Notes: a model not told the origin generated them from the sequence alone. 64,000 bases of DNA from JAHEKB01 sp049115575 (GCA_049115575.1 JAGDZU010000001.1:62001-126000); one strand, 5' to 3'; positions 50,910-60,441 are shown, counted from the stretch's first letter. Program-made: numbers and translations.

Positions 50910-52326
50910 TTATACTATAACTTAATCCTAATTCTGTTCCTTTTTCAATAACGAATTTCTTGGCGGCATCATATTCGTTCTTAATTTCTCCATCAAGTAT
51001 TGCTTCTTTTAAAGCAGACTTGATTAATCCAATTTCTTTGCCAGCTCCGATGCCAAAAATACTCATGATTTCATTTCCATCTATTGGAGGTTGCCAATTT
51101 CTTATTTTATCTCTCTCTTCAACTTCTTGAATATTCTTTTCTACGAGTTTGAGATTATTGAGGAAACGCTCTTCCTTCTTCTTGTTTTTGGTGGTAATAT
51201 CACATTTGCACAAGGTCATTAGATCTTCTAAATCGTCACCTGCTTCAAAAATGAGTCGGCGTATGGCAGAGTCTGTGATGTTTTCTTTGGTCAGTGCAAT
51301 GGGTCTCAGATGGAGTCGTACCAACTTGGCCACATATTTCATTTTGTAGTTAAGAGGTAATTTAAGGCGTTTGAATATTCCTTTAACCATTCTCCCGCCT
51401 TTGTCTTCATGTCCGTGGAAAGTCCAACCTTCATTTGGAACAAAGCGTTTGGTTTTGGGTTTAGCTATGTCGTGCATTAAGGCAGCCCATCTCAACCAAA
51501 CATTATCAGACATGAGGCACAGCTTGTCTAACACTTCTAGAGTGTGGTAAAAATTGTCTTTGTGGCTTAAGCCATCTATTGTTTCAATACCATACATGGC
51601 ATCTAAATCTGCAAAGAATTCTTTGAGCAAGGAGGTTCTAAAAAGGATGTCTATTCCTATGCTTGGTTTCGGGGCTCTCATTATCCCTTGAAACTCGTCG
51701 GTGATTCGCTCTTGTGAAACTATAGAGAGCCTTTTGGCATTTTTCTTCATAGCCTGGAATGTGGCCTCATCTATAGTGAAGTTCAATTGGCAGGCAAAGC
51801 GCGCAGCCCTCAGCATTCTCAAAGGGTCGTCGCTAAAGGTTGTGTCTGCATCTAGAGGAGTTTTGAGAAGTTTTGCTTTGAGATCTTTAAGCCCATTAAA
51901 TGGATCAATAAGTTCACCATAGCTTTCATCTTCTAAACTAATGGCCATGGAATTCACCGTAAAATCTCTTCTACTAATATCTTCTAAGAAGGTACCGTCT
52001 TCTACTATGGGTTTTCTGCTTTCTCTTCTATAAGATTCCTTGCGAGCCCCAACAAATTCAAATTCCCATTCATCTGTTTTAATCTGAGCGGTTCCAAAGT
52101 TTTTGAAAATACTGAGGTGTGAGTTACCAAGCAATTGATGAACTCTTTTCGCCAGTGCAATTCCGTTGCCCATGGTTACAAAGTCTACATCTTTAGAATC
52201 TCGCTTCAAATAATAGTCTCGCACATAACCGCCAACCACATAAGAAGGGGAGTTTAATTCCTTGGAAACTTGGTTGACTAATTTGAAAATAGGATGTGTT
52301 AAGGCTTTTTTCAAAATGAAGGGCAA
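50902..52326 (-). CDS. CCA-adding/poly(A)-polymerase-type tRNA nucleotidyltransferase with HD domain
   Basis: 474 residues. The polymerase-beta-like nucleotidyltransferase core is VVGGYVRDYYLKRDSKDVDF near residue 30, then FGTAQIKTDEWEFEFVGARK and DISRRDFTVNSMAISL. The RNA/head region has LRMLRAARFACQLNF. A C-terminal HD domain (WAALMHDIAKPKTKRF, HEDKGGRMVKGIFKRL) is present, as in bacterial CCA enzymes with phosphohydrolase activity. It adds or repairs the 3' CCA of tRNA. The frame opens at a TTG at 52326, which overlaps a possible -7 element (TTCCTTTG, 52331-52324); TTG at 52314 (KKALTHPIFKLV) is an alternative start. Confidence 0.93.
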   Translation of the reverse strand: MPFILKKALTHPIFKLVNQVSKELNSPSYVVGGYVRDYYLKRDSKDVDFVTMGNGIALAKRVHQLLGNSHLSIFKNFGTAQIKTDEWEFEFVGARKESYRRESRKPIVEDGTFLEDISRRDFTVNSMAISLEDESYGELIDPFNGLKDLKAKLLKTPLDADTTFSDDPLRMLRAARFACQLNFTIDEATFQAMKKNAKRLSIVSQERITDEFQGIMRAPKPSIGIDILFRTSLLKEFFADLDAMYGIETIDGLSHKDNFYHTLEVLDKLCLMSDNVWLRWAALMHDIAKPKTKRFVPNEGWTFHGHEDKGGRMVKGIFKRLKLPLNYKMKYVAKLVRLHLRPIALTKENITDSAIRRLIFEAGDDLEDLMTLCKCDITTKNKKKEERFLNNLKLVEKNIQEVEERDKIRNWQPPIDGNEIMSIFGIGAGKEIGLIKSALKEAILDGEIKNEYDAAKKFVIEKGTELGLSYSINE

Positions 52327-52403
52327 AGGAAGTAATTAATGTTGAGATTGAATGCGAAAAAGAATTGTTCTGAATTGTATAAGAAAATAATTAATTGCAG
52401 TTT

Positions 52404-55400
52404 TCAACGTCCTGAAATAATAATTTTTTTCAAGCCGTATCGTGTTCTAATAAAATAAATCCCAGGTGGGTATTCCATTATAGGGATTGTTACAAACGAG
52501 CCGATTATGCTTTGAGAATCCAAGACCTTGCCTTGGGAGTTAATAATCTCTACTTCTGTTTCAGGATTTTTTGCGAAAAACCTAATGGTTATTTGAGTCT
52601 TTGTAGGATTTGGAACTACTGTGAAGAGTGATGTTTCTAAATCTGTTATTGACATCGTAGCTAGCTCTATACATTCTGATGTATCAATACATATATCTTT
52701 AGAAATCTCTACGGAATAATTTCCGTCATTGACCATGTCAATGAATCTTTTATTGCGTCCAATAATGGGTTTGTAACCTTCATCACAATTTAACCATTGA
52801 TAAGTACCAAATTGTTCATTTGAAATTAGAGAATCTCCATTTTGAGAAATCGATGTGTCAATTTCTACAATTTCGAGATCAAGAACTAAGATGCTATCGC
52901 ATCCCAAAACATTTTGTAGAATCACAGTATCCCCAAAAGAACTTTGTTCATACTGTTTACCATTTATCCAAGTAAATCCAAAACAAGTTTTTACAATTGA
53001 TGTGTCATAAGATGTTATTCCAATATTAATTTCCATTGAAACAATACTGTCACACCCAAATTTAGACTCAAACGTATCTGTAACAATGGTGTCGGAGTAG
53101 TAAAAGCTATCTAGATAGACTATGAAACCACAGGAAAATGTGTCTAAAGTTGAACTCTGTTCTTTTTGAATTGAAATGTTTAATTGTATGACCGAATCAC
53201 ATCCATTTCTAGTTGCTAGAGTGTCAAAGATTGTGGTGTCAGTAAAATAGCTTTTACTTTTATAAACAAGGAAATCACAAGAGGTAGTGTCAATGAGGTT
53301 AGATGTACTTTGGTTAATGGTTAAACTAAGTTTAATTATACTATCACATCCATATTTATTAGAATACGTTACTTCAGGACTTTGAGTTGAAATGTAGTAG
53401 GTGCTATCATTCAGCCATGTAAAACTATCACATGCACTAATCTGCATGTACACAGTATCTATAGGAATAGCTGACACTTTGGTGTGATGAATTGTATTGG
53501 TAGAAATTGGATCATTGTAGTCAAAATATATGTAAGCTGTATTTTTTAGTTTAGAATTATCTGGTGTGTTATCTAGCATGCTAATTTGATAAGTTATATA
53601 ACCTTTACTTCCTTCTTGGTTTGTCCCGCTATCTACCAAATTAATATCATTGAAATCAAACTCAATGACTTCTGATTCATTTAAGGTAACTGTATAATTT
53701 TCATGACTACTTGAAATGATATTGATTGTTGATGGATCAAGATGACTGCTAATTGTATCACGGATTTTTACATTGATTGCTGATGCATTGCCTGTATTTT
53801 GAAATCTGATTTTATATGAGATTATTTGATCTTGCAATATTAAATTATTACCACATTGTCCCTTTGGACTGGAAAGCAAATCATTTGGATCAAAAGAGTT
53901 TATTACTGGCATTCGGTAACTGACCTCGTTGTTGAGAAGATTGCTATCAGATACTACAGTATAAGCATTTACTTTTACAGTTATCGAATCGCCTATTGAA
54001 GCATCAAGTTTAGTTCTGTAATAGATATCTATATTCTTGATTCCAGAATCATAACTAAGATTTGAAACGTTCCAATATATCAAATTATCAACGATAGAAT
54101 CGTAAGTTATATTGGTTGAATCTACTGTGAGCAGTGAGTCAATTTCAAATATTATCAAGCCATCCGATGTGTCACATCCACCATTGTAATAGACTAGTTT
54201 CAGAACAGATGTAAACCCCCTCCTAAATCTACCAGGGGTCAAATCAACGACAAAATCAACTCCATTTTGATAAGTAGGGCCTTCAATTAAATAGTTGACA
54301 TTACTCTTACAGCCTATTGAATCTGTAATTGTTAAGCTATTGATTCCAGGTTTAGGAAATAACTGTATAGAATCCAATATGTTAGGCATTGAATTCCAGC
54401 TATATCTTATTGGACCTTTTCCTCTTAGTGCAATTCCTTTAACAAAACCTGTATCATTACAAAAAGCTTGTTTTTCAGTGATTAGTTTAATTCCAAAACT
54501 TGAACACATTTTCTGACTGTAACGAGCTAGAAATGGGTCTGCCCCAGAAACAGATGTCATATTATAAATATCACTACCAAAATCAAAATCTACTCTAGCC
54601 GTATAGTAGCCAACAGTAAAAATGTTCCCTAAGGAGTCTATTTCAATATCCGTAATGTCATCTCCACCTCCAACACCAAGAGTGTTATGCCAAAGATAAT
54701 TACCACTTGGGTCTAGCTTTACAAGATAGCCATCTGTGCCCTTGTCTTGAAATGCAACATTCTTTGCTATACCTATGCCGGGATTAAAATCTATCTCTCT
54801 TGTAAATTTACCTGATAAATAAACAAAGTTTTCTTTATCAATAGCAAGACCAGAACAGCTAGCGTGATATGAAGAATTAAGAGAAAAAGACCACACAAGC
54901 GAACCATTGGAATTTAGCTTAATAAGAAATGGGTTATAATAATTTCCAGTAGAAAGAATTTTCTGGGTAGTATCTGGGTCTGAGTCAAAATACGATTTAA
55001 AAGTACCGGTAAATAGAATGTTACCCATATTATCAGTCTCAATTCGTTGTGCTTTATTTATTTCAGGTCCCCCAAAGGCTTTTGCCCAAACATAATTTGC
55101 AGAACTATCAAGTTTTAGAACGTACATGTTGATACCCCATAAGGCACTTAATGTGTTGATATTTGTAGATGGGTCAAAATCCACAGTGCCACTAAAAATT
55201 CCCGTTAGTATAAGGTTTTCATTTTTGTCAATTTCTATATCACTTGCATGATCACGCCCTACGCCTCCAACGCGCCAATAATTAATTAAGTTTGAGCCAC
55301 TATCCAGTTTCAGAATAAAAATGTCTGAGCTCCCTTCTGACCGAATTGTGTCTATTGAGCTGGATAGGTCAAAATCAACTGTGAATTCAAAACTGCCGCA

Positions 55401-55952
55401 TAATAGCACATTGAGGCTTTTATCAACTGTAATGCCCCCAGGAAAATCAAATCCAATTCCACCCCAAGACTTGGACCAGATGTACTTGCCTTCTTTATTT
55501 AACTTTATTAAAATAAAATCTCTATCTCCTACACTATAATGCATATTTCTGCCACCTGTTAGGTCTCCATCAATACTGTCTGTGAACTCTGTGAAACAAT
55601 ATATATTTCCAAGATAATCAATTGCTAAATCCATGATGGTTATGTGTTCTGTTCCACCTATGAACCTTACCCATTTAAAATTGCCATTTGAATCTGTGCT
55701 AGTAATATAACTATCCAGAATTCCTATAGCCTTGTATGAAGTATCTCCATAAGATGATGTAAAAACAATTGAGTCCCTTATACCCCCTGTTGAAATTATG
55801 TCACCATTATTGGCAATCTCAACAATTGCTTCGGTTCCTGCTGTGAATGCATTTGATGCTTGCACCCATTCCAATTCTTGGCTAAAACTTACTCCAACGT
55901 TTGCAAACAATAGGAGTATACTTATAGTTAATTTATTAAGAACAGAATTCAT
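52404..55952 (-). CDS. T9SS type A secreted protein with propeller repeats and GCDS modules
   Basis: 1182 residues from the ATG at 55952 (MNSVLNKLTISILLLFANVG, cleaved near SFSQ). Residues about 20-480 are SBBP-type repeats (GNIYCFTEFTDSI, VLKLDSSANYVWAKAFGG and others), probably a beta-propeller. About 700-840 is a DUF7619-like domain (SFDPNDLLSSPKGQCGNN, YKIRFQNTGNASAINVKI, YIYFDYNDPISTNTIHH). About 838-1035 has four modules of about 49 residues beginning with Cys and ending in GCDS plus a hydrophobic strand. The end is a T9SS type A domain: VVPNPTKTQITIRF, EIINSQGKVLDSQS, PPGIYFIRTRYGLKK. Divergent from the PorP/SprF gene. Confidence 0.91.
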   Translation of the reverse strand: MNSVLNKLTISILLLFANVGVSFSQELEWVQASNAFTAGTEAIVEIANNGDIISTGGIRDSIVFTSSYGDTSYKAIGILDSYITSTDSNGNFKWVRFIGGTEHITIMDLAIDYLGNIYCFTEFTDSIDGDLTGGRNMHYSVGDRDFILIKLNKEGKYIWSKSWGGIGFDFPGGITVDKSLNVLLCGSFEFTVDFDLSSSIDTIRSEGSSDIFILKLDSGSNLINYWRVGGVGRDHASDIEIDKNENLILTGIFSGTVDFDPSTNINTLSALWGINMYVLKLDSSANYVWAKAFGGPEINKAQRIETDNMGNILFTGTFKSYFDSDPDTTQKILSTGNYYNPFLIKLNSNGSLVWSFSLNSSYHASCSGLAIDKENFVYLSGKFTREIDFNPGIGIAKNVAFQDKGTDGYLVKLDPSGNYLWHNTLGVGGGDDITDIEIDSLGNIFTVGYYTARVDFDFGSDIYNMTSVSGADPFLARYSQKMCSSFGIKLITEKQAFCNDTGFVKGIALRGKGPIRYSWNSMPNILDSIQLFPKPGINSLTITDSIGCKSNVNYLIEGPTYQNGVDFVVDLTPGRFRRGFTSVLKLVYYNGGCDTSDGLIIFEIDSLLTVDSTNITYDSIVDNLIYWNVSNLSYDSGIKNIDIYYRTKLDASIGDSITVKVNAYTVVSDSNLLNNEVSYRMPVINSFDPNDLLSSPKGQCGNNLILQDQIISYKIRFQNTGNASAINVKIRDTISSHLDPSTINIISSSHENYTVTLNESEVIEFDFNDINLVDSGTNQEGSKGYITYQISMLDNTPDNSKLKNTAYIYFDYNDPISTNTIHHTKVSAIPIDTVYMQISACDSFTWLNDSTYYISTQSPEVTYSNKYGCDSIIKLSLTINQSTSNLIDTTSCDFLVYKSKSYFTDTTIFDTLATRNGCDSVIQLNISIQKEQSSTLDTFSCGFIVYLDSFYYSDTIVTDTFESKFGCDSIVSMEINIGITSYDTSIVKTCFGFTWINGKQYEQSSFGDTVILQNVLGCDSILVLDLEIVEIDTSISQNGDSLISNEQFGTYQWLNCDEGYKPIIGRNKRFIDMVNDGNYSVEISKDICIDTSECIELATMSITDLETSLFTVVPNPTKTQITIRFFAKNPETEVEIINSQGKVLDSQSIIGSFVTIPIMEYPPGIYFIRTRYGLKKIIISGR

Positions 55953-56056
55953 GTAAGGGCAATTTAACACAATATATCCTTACTAATGGAATGAGCAATA
56001 ATTACATGGTCGGTTAGATGTGATTCTTTTTGTTCTGAATTGATTTATTCTGGTAT

Positions 56057-56064
56057 TAAGTTTG
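56057..56064 (+). promoter_or_regulatory. -7 promoter element (TAAGTTTG) of the PorP/SprF gene
   Basis: Exact TAnnTTTG match 13 bases before the ATG at 56078. TTG motifs upstream are at 14 and 24 bases, neither at the ideal distance. Confidence 0.45.
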
Positions 56065-56077
56065 AAGATATTAAGCT

Positions 56078-57013
56078 ATGAAGTCTTTAACGTTCAGCAT
56101 TTTTTTCATTTTTATCGGTTCGTTGGCATTCGCCCAAAATCAGGAATTAAGATATAGTACAGATTTACAACAACCCGGTACAGTAAATCCAGCACTAGCA
56201 GGCCTCAAAGAAGATGTATTTAGGATACTGACTAATACAGATTTGAATAATTACAGCTTGTTGGTAGAAGGTAGGCTACCACTGAAATTGGGTAATTATA
56301 TGCTTGGAGTACAAGCTGAAACCAATGATTACATAAAAGACAATATGTTTAATTTAACCTACGGGAGAACAATTAAATCAGACAAGGCTTGGACATTTAG
56401 ATATGGTGGAAGTTTACAAATGCGCAGCAGGTCTAATCTAAAAACGGATGGTGATAGCGTCGCTTTTAGTTTTGTTGATTTGAATGGTCAGCTCACAGAG
56501 TTTCAATCCTTATCCCAAATCACAGGGGACCTCAGCTATGTGAACATCAATTTTGGGGCAAGTGTGAATTGGAAAAATCTATTGGTGTCGGCTGCTATTA
56601 ATAATGCTTTTAGTCCAGATGTTTCTTTGTTGCAAGGAGAGGAAAGGGAGCTTCCATTGCAAGTGAATATGACTGTTGGTGGTTTCTTGAACCTAGGAGA
56701 GAACACCACATTATTTCCAAGTTACATTGGCGTTTATCAAAAGGATGATTTTTTAAGCAGATTAAGTTTGAATTTGCACACTAAGCATTTCAATGTGGCG
56801 GGGATGTATACTGCAGATAAAACCCAAAGTGATCTAACTGCAAGTCTTGCCATGCATTACAAAAGAAGTTTCTTTGGATTGAGCTACAGTCAACAATTAG
56901 ATGGTGGCGTAGACAATTCTCCAGTATTCAAGGTCTTTATTAATAGTAGTTTGTTTAAATCTGCTAAACTCTTTAAAAGCAAATTCGCAAAAGATATCTA
57001 TGAATTTTATTAA
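56078..57013 (+). CDS. PorP/SprF family type IX secretion outer-membrane protein
   Basis: 311 residues. Signal peptide MKSLTFSIFFIFIGSLAFAQ. The family opening YSTDLQQPGTVNPALAGLK is seen, followed by alternating barrel strands (LLVEGRLPLKLGNYMLGVQ, NMFNLTYGRTIKSDKAW, GVYQKDDFLSRLSLNL) and FFGLSYSQQLDGGV near the end. SprF in gliding Bacteroidota is needed for secretion of its partner surface protein. The divergent neighbour is a T9SS type A protein, and the type B protein lies at 22262; no direct partner gene sits next to it on the same strand. Confidence 0.85.
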   Translation: MKSLTFSIFFIFIGSLAFAQNQELRYSTDLQQPGTVNPALAGLKEDVFRILTNTDLNNYSLLVEGRLPLKLGNYMLGVQAETNDYIKDNMFNLTYGRTIKSDKAWTFRYGGSLQMRSRSNLKTDGDSVAFSFVDLNGQLTEFQSLSQITGDLSYVNINFGASVNWKNLLVSAAINNAFSPDVSLLQGEERELPLQVNMTVGGFLNLGENTTLFPSYIGVYQKDDFLSRLSLNLHTKHFNVAGMYTADKTQSDLTASLAMHYKRSFFGLSYSQQLDGGVDNSPVFKVFINSSLFKSAKLFKSKFAKDIYEFY

Positions 57014-57048
57014 TGGTCATGGGCTTGTAAAATGCTCTTAATGACCAT
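57013..57048. promoter_or_regulatory. 8-bp inverted repeat between the porP-like and patatin genes
   Basis: ATGGTCAT (57013-57020) and ATGACCAT (57041-57048) are perfect complements with a 20-base loop. There is no T-run, so a strong intrinsic terminator is unlikely; an operator or an mRNA end hairpin is possible. Confidence 0.3.
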
Positions 57049-57081
57049 GTTACTCTCAGAAATTTTCGCTATCTTAAGGAG

Positions 57082-58977
57082 ATGCTGAAACAATTCTTCA
57101 ATTTCTATATGGTTTTGAAGTCCAGCTGGATTATTCTCTTATTCCAGCTGATTGGTTATTTAGCGCTTGTTGTCTTTGAACAAGGCAGCGATATCTTGAG
57201 GTCTTTGAGTTTTGGCGACGAAGGTCTGCTGAGGCATCACAGTTGGGCGAGCTTGATTGCAGTACTTTGGTGGAGTTGGCAAAGCTGGCGTTCGGCTCGC
57301 GTTCAAATTCACTTCAACAGTTATGATTTTGCCCACTTTCACAGCAAATACGCCTTAAGGGCACAAGTCTTAGTTCCTAGATTGTTGGGCATTATGCCTC
57401 CCTTAATATTTGCTCTAGGGTTGGTTAAATGCAGCGACTGGAGCAATCCAATGATTTATGTCTATATATGTCTTGCAGCATGGTTATATGTATTTTTTCA
57501 CTTGAGAAAAGACATTATCGTATACCTACACAGCAGAAGGTGGAATACATTGTTTCGTTTCCCGGATTATGTCCTTATTAAAAATGACGCTTATCCTGCA
57601 TCATTTATCTGGGCGAAACAATCCAAGTGGATCGTCTTTAGATTGATTTGTATCACTTTGGTCTTTGCTCTGATTATTGCTTATCCTGTGAGCTTTTCAC
57701 AAGCAGTGGGGTCAACAGCTATTGTCTTATTCGCTCTGGGGTCATGGTTAGTGATAGGGACCTTGCTCGACTATGCCGAGAAGCATTATAAATTTCCTTT
57801 TACATTCACACTAATTGTTTTTTTAGTAGGATTTAGCTTTTTCAATAACAATCATGAGATCAGGACTATAGAAGGGCCTTTGCCACAAAGGTTGACCGTA
57901 TCTGAACACTTTGATAGATGGTACCAAGCACAAGGGGGAAATGAAGATACCGTGCAAGTAACCCTTGTGGCAGTACAAGGTGGGGGCGTAAGGTCTTCCT
58001 ATTGGACTTCTATGGTGCTGAATGATTTATCTGATATTTCAGGATTTGATTCATCAGTCTATGCCTATTCATCCGTTTCCGGTGGAACTTTAGGGGTGGC
58101 GACTTACAGAAGTCTAGAGGATAATAATCTCCTTCATAAGCAAAGCGTACTGGAGGATATATTTAGTCAGGACTTTTTATCTCCAGTTACTTCATGGCTT
58201 GTGGTGCCAGATCTAATTCAAAAGTTTATTCCGTTTCCATTAGCATCCTTAGATAGGGCTAAAGCACTTGAGTATTCTTGGGAAAAGGCAGCAAAAGTTG
58301 ATGAACGGGAACTTTTAAAAGGTGGATTTTTGGAAAGAACGGTAGACGATCACAAATTGTATTTGTACCACAGTACACATGCGGAAAATGGTCTCACAAC
58401 TTTGGTCTCAAACGCCAGAGTGAGTTCAGACATTTTTCATCGCAAAGAGGATTTTTTTGATGCCGTTGAAAGAGATGTACCCTTAACAACGGCAATTTCT
58501 GTAAGTTCTAGATTCCCATTTCTCACACCACCAGCCTTAGTATGTAAGCCCAATGGAGATTTGTGGGGTCATTTAGTAGATGGTGGCTATGTAGAAAACA
58601 TGGGAGCAAGCTCAATGCTTGAACTTTATGACTACTTAAAAAAGTATAGCAAGGAAAATAATCTGAAGACCAAGTTTACATTACTGTTTATTAAAAATAC
58701 TAAAGAGGAGTATAGTTCACCTATTAAAGGAATGCATGAAATCATTGCTCCTCTTAATACCTTTTCCAAAGTTTGGATTAACAGTGGTTATTATGCAGAA
58801 AACAGTCATGAACTCAGCAAGATAGCCAAGGAAGATAGGGCGCTTTTTGTTAGTTTGGATAGAAGAGATGATCAACTCATTCCTCTGGGATGGTTTCTTT
58901 CAAAAGAAGCCATACTAAATATGCAGTATCAGTTGTATGAGCAGACAGCCTATGCCAAAGAAAATCTGGAACCCTAG
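57082..58977 (+). CDS. Membrane patatin-like phospholipase
   Basis: 631 residues. About seven hydrophobic spans occupy residues 10-270 (for example IILLFQLIGYLALVVF, LICITLVFALIIAYPV, FTLIVFLVGFSFF). The patatin domain follows: oxyanion GGGVR at about residue 299 (VTLVAVQGGGVRSSYW), nucleophile motif S-V-S-G-G near 329 and the catalytic Asp in VDGGYVENMG near 499. The GxSxG is written SSVSGGTLG, so the first Gly is replaced by Ser. It likely hydrolyses membrane lipids. The ATG follows AAGGAG directly, so the spacing is too short for an ideal ribosome site. Alone on its transcript. Confidence 0.87.
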   Translation: MLKQFFNFYMVLKSSWIILLFQLIGYLALVVFEQGSDILRSLSFGDEGLLRHHSWASLIAVLWWSWQSWRSARVQIHFNSYDFAHFHSKYALRAQVLVPRLLGIMPPLIFALGLVKCSDWSNPMIYVYICLAAWLYVFFHLRKDIIVYLHSRRWNTLFRFPDYVLIKNDAYPASFIWAKQSKWIVFRLICITLVFALIIAYPVSFSQAVGSTAIVLFALGSWLVIGTLLDYAEKHYKFPFTFTLIVFLVGFSFFNNNHEIRTIEGPLPQRLTVSEHFDRWYQAQGGNEDTVQVTLVAVQGGGVRSSYWTSMVLNDLSDISGFDSSVYAYSSVSGGTLGVATYRSLEDNNLLHKQSVLEDIFSQDFLSPVTSWLVVPDLIQKFIPFPLASLDRAKALEYSWEKAAKVDERELLKGGFLERTVDDHKLYLYHSTHAENGLTTLVSNARVSSDIFHRKEDFFDAVERDVPLTTAISVSSRFPFLTPPALVCKPNGDLWGHLVDGGYVENMGASSMLELYDYLKKYSKENNLKTKFTLLFIKNTKEEYSSPIKGMHEIIAPLNTFSKVWINSGYYAENSHELSKIAKEDRALFVSLDRRDDQLIPLGWFLSKEAILNMQYQLYEQTAYAKENLEP

Positions 58978-59000
58978 TGCTTAAATAAATCAATAGGGTG

Positions 59001-59008
59001 TAGTTTTG
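59001..59008 (+). promoter_or_regulatory. -7 promoter element (TAGTTTTG) of the MBL hydrolase gene
   Basis: Exact TAnnTTTG match ending 7 bases before the TTG at 59016; the transcript would start at or beside the initiation codon. Confidence 0.5.
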
Positions 59009-59015
59009 TCCTGAA

Positions 59016-59780
59016 TTGAAAGTAACATTCTTAGGAACGGGAACTTCTCAAGGTGTGCCAGTAATTGCATGCACTTGCGAAGTGTGTAAATCTGATAATA
59101 GCAAAGATCAAAGACTGAGAGCCAGTGTACTTATTGAGCTTGAAAACCAAACAATAGTCATAGATACTGGACCAGATTTTCGGCAGCAAATGTTGATGAA
59201 TCAAGTAGAGAATTTAGATGCAGTTGTGTTTACTCACGGACATAAAGACCATACTGCAGGTTTTGATGACATAAGGGGCTTCAACTACAAGCAGAAGAGA
59301 GCAATGGATGTGTATGTAGACCATCAAGTAGAAGAAGTTTTAAGGCGAGATTTCTATTACTGCTTCACCGATTTTAAGTATCCAGGAGTACCGGAGCTAA
59401 ATTTACACATTATTGATGAGCAAGAATTTCAAATTGGAGGAACAAGCATAATACCAATTTCCCTTATGCATTACAAACTCCCTGTCTTCGGATATAGGAT
59501 TGGAGATTTCACTTATATAACAGATGCCAATTACATATCTGAAGAGGAAAAAAATAAAGTAAGAGGGAGTAAGGTTTTAGTGATTAACGCATTGAAGAAA
59601 AGCTCGCATATTTCACATTTTAGCCTTAGTGAAGCTATAGAATTGGCAAAAGAATTAGAAATTCCAACCACATACTTAACGCATATGAGTCACCAAATGG
59701 GATTGCATGAAGATGTTCAGGCTGAACTTCCAGAAGGTGTGTATTTGTCCTATGATGGACTAAAAATAGAATTGGATTAG
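59016..59780 (+). CDS. MBL-fold metallo-hydrolase (PhnP/RNase Z-like)
   Basis: 254 residues. Opens KVTFLGTGTSQGVPVIACTC followed by CEVCKSDN, and the metal site HGHKDHTAGFDD is near residue 73. Further ligands are in ITDANYIS and LTHMSHQMGLHED. The family includes phosphodiesterases such as PhnP and RNase Z relatives. TTG start at 59016: no ATG exists between it and the conserved N-terminus, and other codons in frame upstream are not starts. Its stop overlaps the convergent TlpA-like gene by 4 bases. Confidence 0.93.
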   Translation: MKVTFLGTGTSQGVPVIACTCEVCKSDNSKDQRLRASVLIELENQTIVIDTGPDFRQQMLMNQVENLDAVVFTHGHKDHTAGFDDIRGFNYKQKRAMDVYVDHQVEEVLRRDFYYCFTDFKYPGVPELNLHIIDEQEFQIGGTSIIPISLMHYKLPVFGYRIGDFTYITDANYISEEEKNKVRGSKVLVINALKKSSHISHFSLSEAIELAKELEIPTTYLTHMSHQMGLHEDVQAELPEGVYLSYDGLKIELD

Positions 59781-60310
59781 TGACTCGCCTCTATGATGTG
59801 CTCTTCCAGCTCGTATTCGTCCCCTTCAACGTAGCCAGTATGAGTATAAACAATATTACCATCTTGATCAATTAGGAAAGTTACTGGAGGGTTGGCCACA
59901 TTCATAGCTCTTTGTAGTTCTCCATTAGGATCCATCAATACATCGAAATTCCAACCCATGCCGCTGGCAAAAGGTTTTACCTTATTCATATTTCTTGAAT
60001 CATCAACACTGATTGCCACTATTTCAACATTATAGTCATCAGCCCAATCATCAAGCAATTCGTTCATGTTCTTAAGCTCTTTTATGCAAGGTTTACACCA
60101 AGTAGCCCAAAATGATATAACGGTTATTTTCCCGTTTACACCGTAATCGGCAATATTCACATCGTTTCCGTCGATATCTTTAAGTGTAATAGTTGGAAGG
60201 TTGGTAGACTGTTCAGTAACTTCCGTGCTATCGGTAGTTTGTTCAGGATTATCCTGTGCAAATGTTACAGTAGTAATAGCTATAAGTAAAAAAGTAAATA
60301 TGTTCTTCAT
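59777..60310 (-). CDS. Secreted thioredoxin-like protein (TlpA/ResA family)
   Basis: 177 residues from the ATG at 60310, the start of the signal peptide (MKNIFTFLLIAITTVTFAQ); the frame to 60343 adds 11 residues. A Thr/Glu-rich linker leads to the thioredoxin domain: LPTITLKDIDGNDVNIADYG, VISFWATWCKPCIKEL with the CxxC redox site, and NPPVTFLIDQDGNIVYTHTG with the cis-Pro. It reduces or oxidises periplasmic thiols or haem precursors. Partner genes are not adjacent. Confidence 0.94.
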   Translation of the reverse strand: MKNIFTFLLIAITTVTFAQDNPEQTTDSTEVTEQSTNLPTITLKDIDGNDVNIADYGVNGKITVISFWATWCKPCIKELKNMNELLDDWADDYNVEIVAISVDDSRNMNKVKPFASGMGWNFDVLMDPNGELQRAMNVANPPVTFLIDQDGNIVYTHTGYVEGDEYELEEHIIEASH

Positions 60311-60410
60311 TGTATAACGTTTGTGCTGCGATAATAAAGTCAAAATTCATACCAAAGTAGATTTCGGCTTAAAATGAAGTAAATTTTGCACATGGGGGGT
60401 AAATCAAAAT

Positions 60411-60441
60411 TTGCCAGAACGTTGAACTACAACCATTTTTG
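60411..60441 (+). promoter_or_regulatory. Promoter of the Ddl-Ddl fusion gene (TTG-N20-CATTTTTG)
   Basis: TTG at 60411-60413, 20-base spacer and CATTTTTG at 60434-60441, one mismatch from TAnnTTTG. A TTG start at 60439 lies inside this element; the next ATG is at 60451. Confidence 0.45.
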
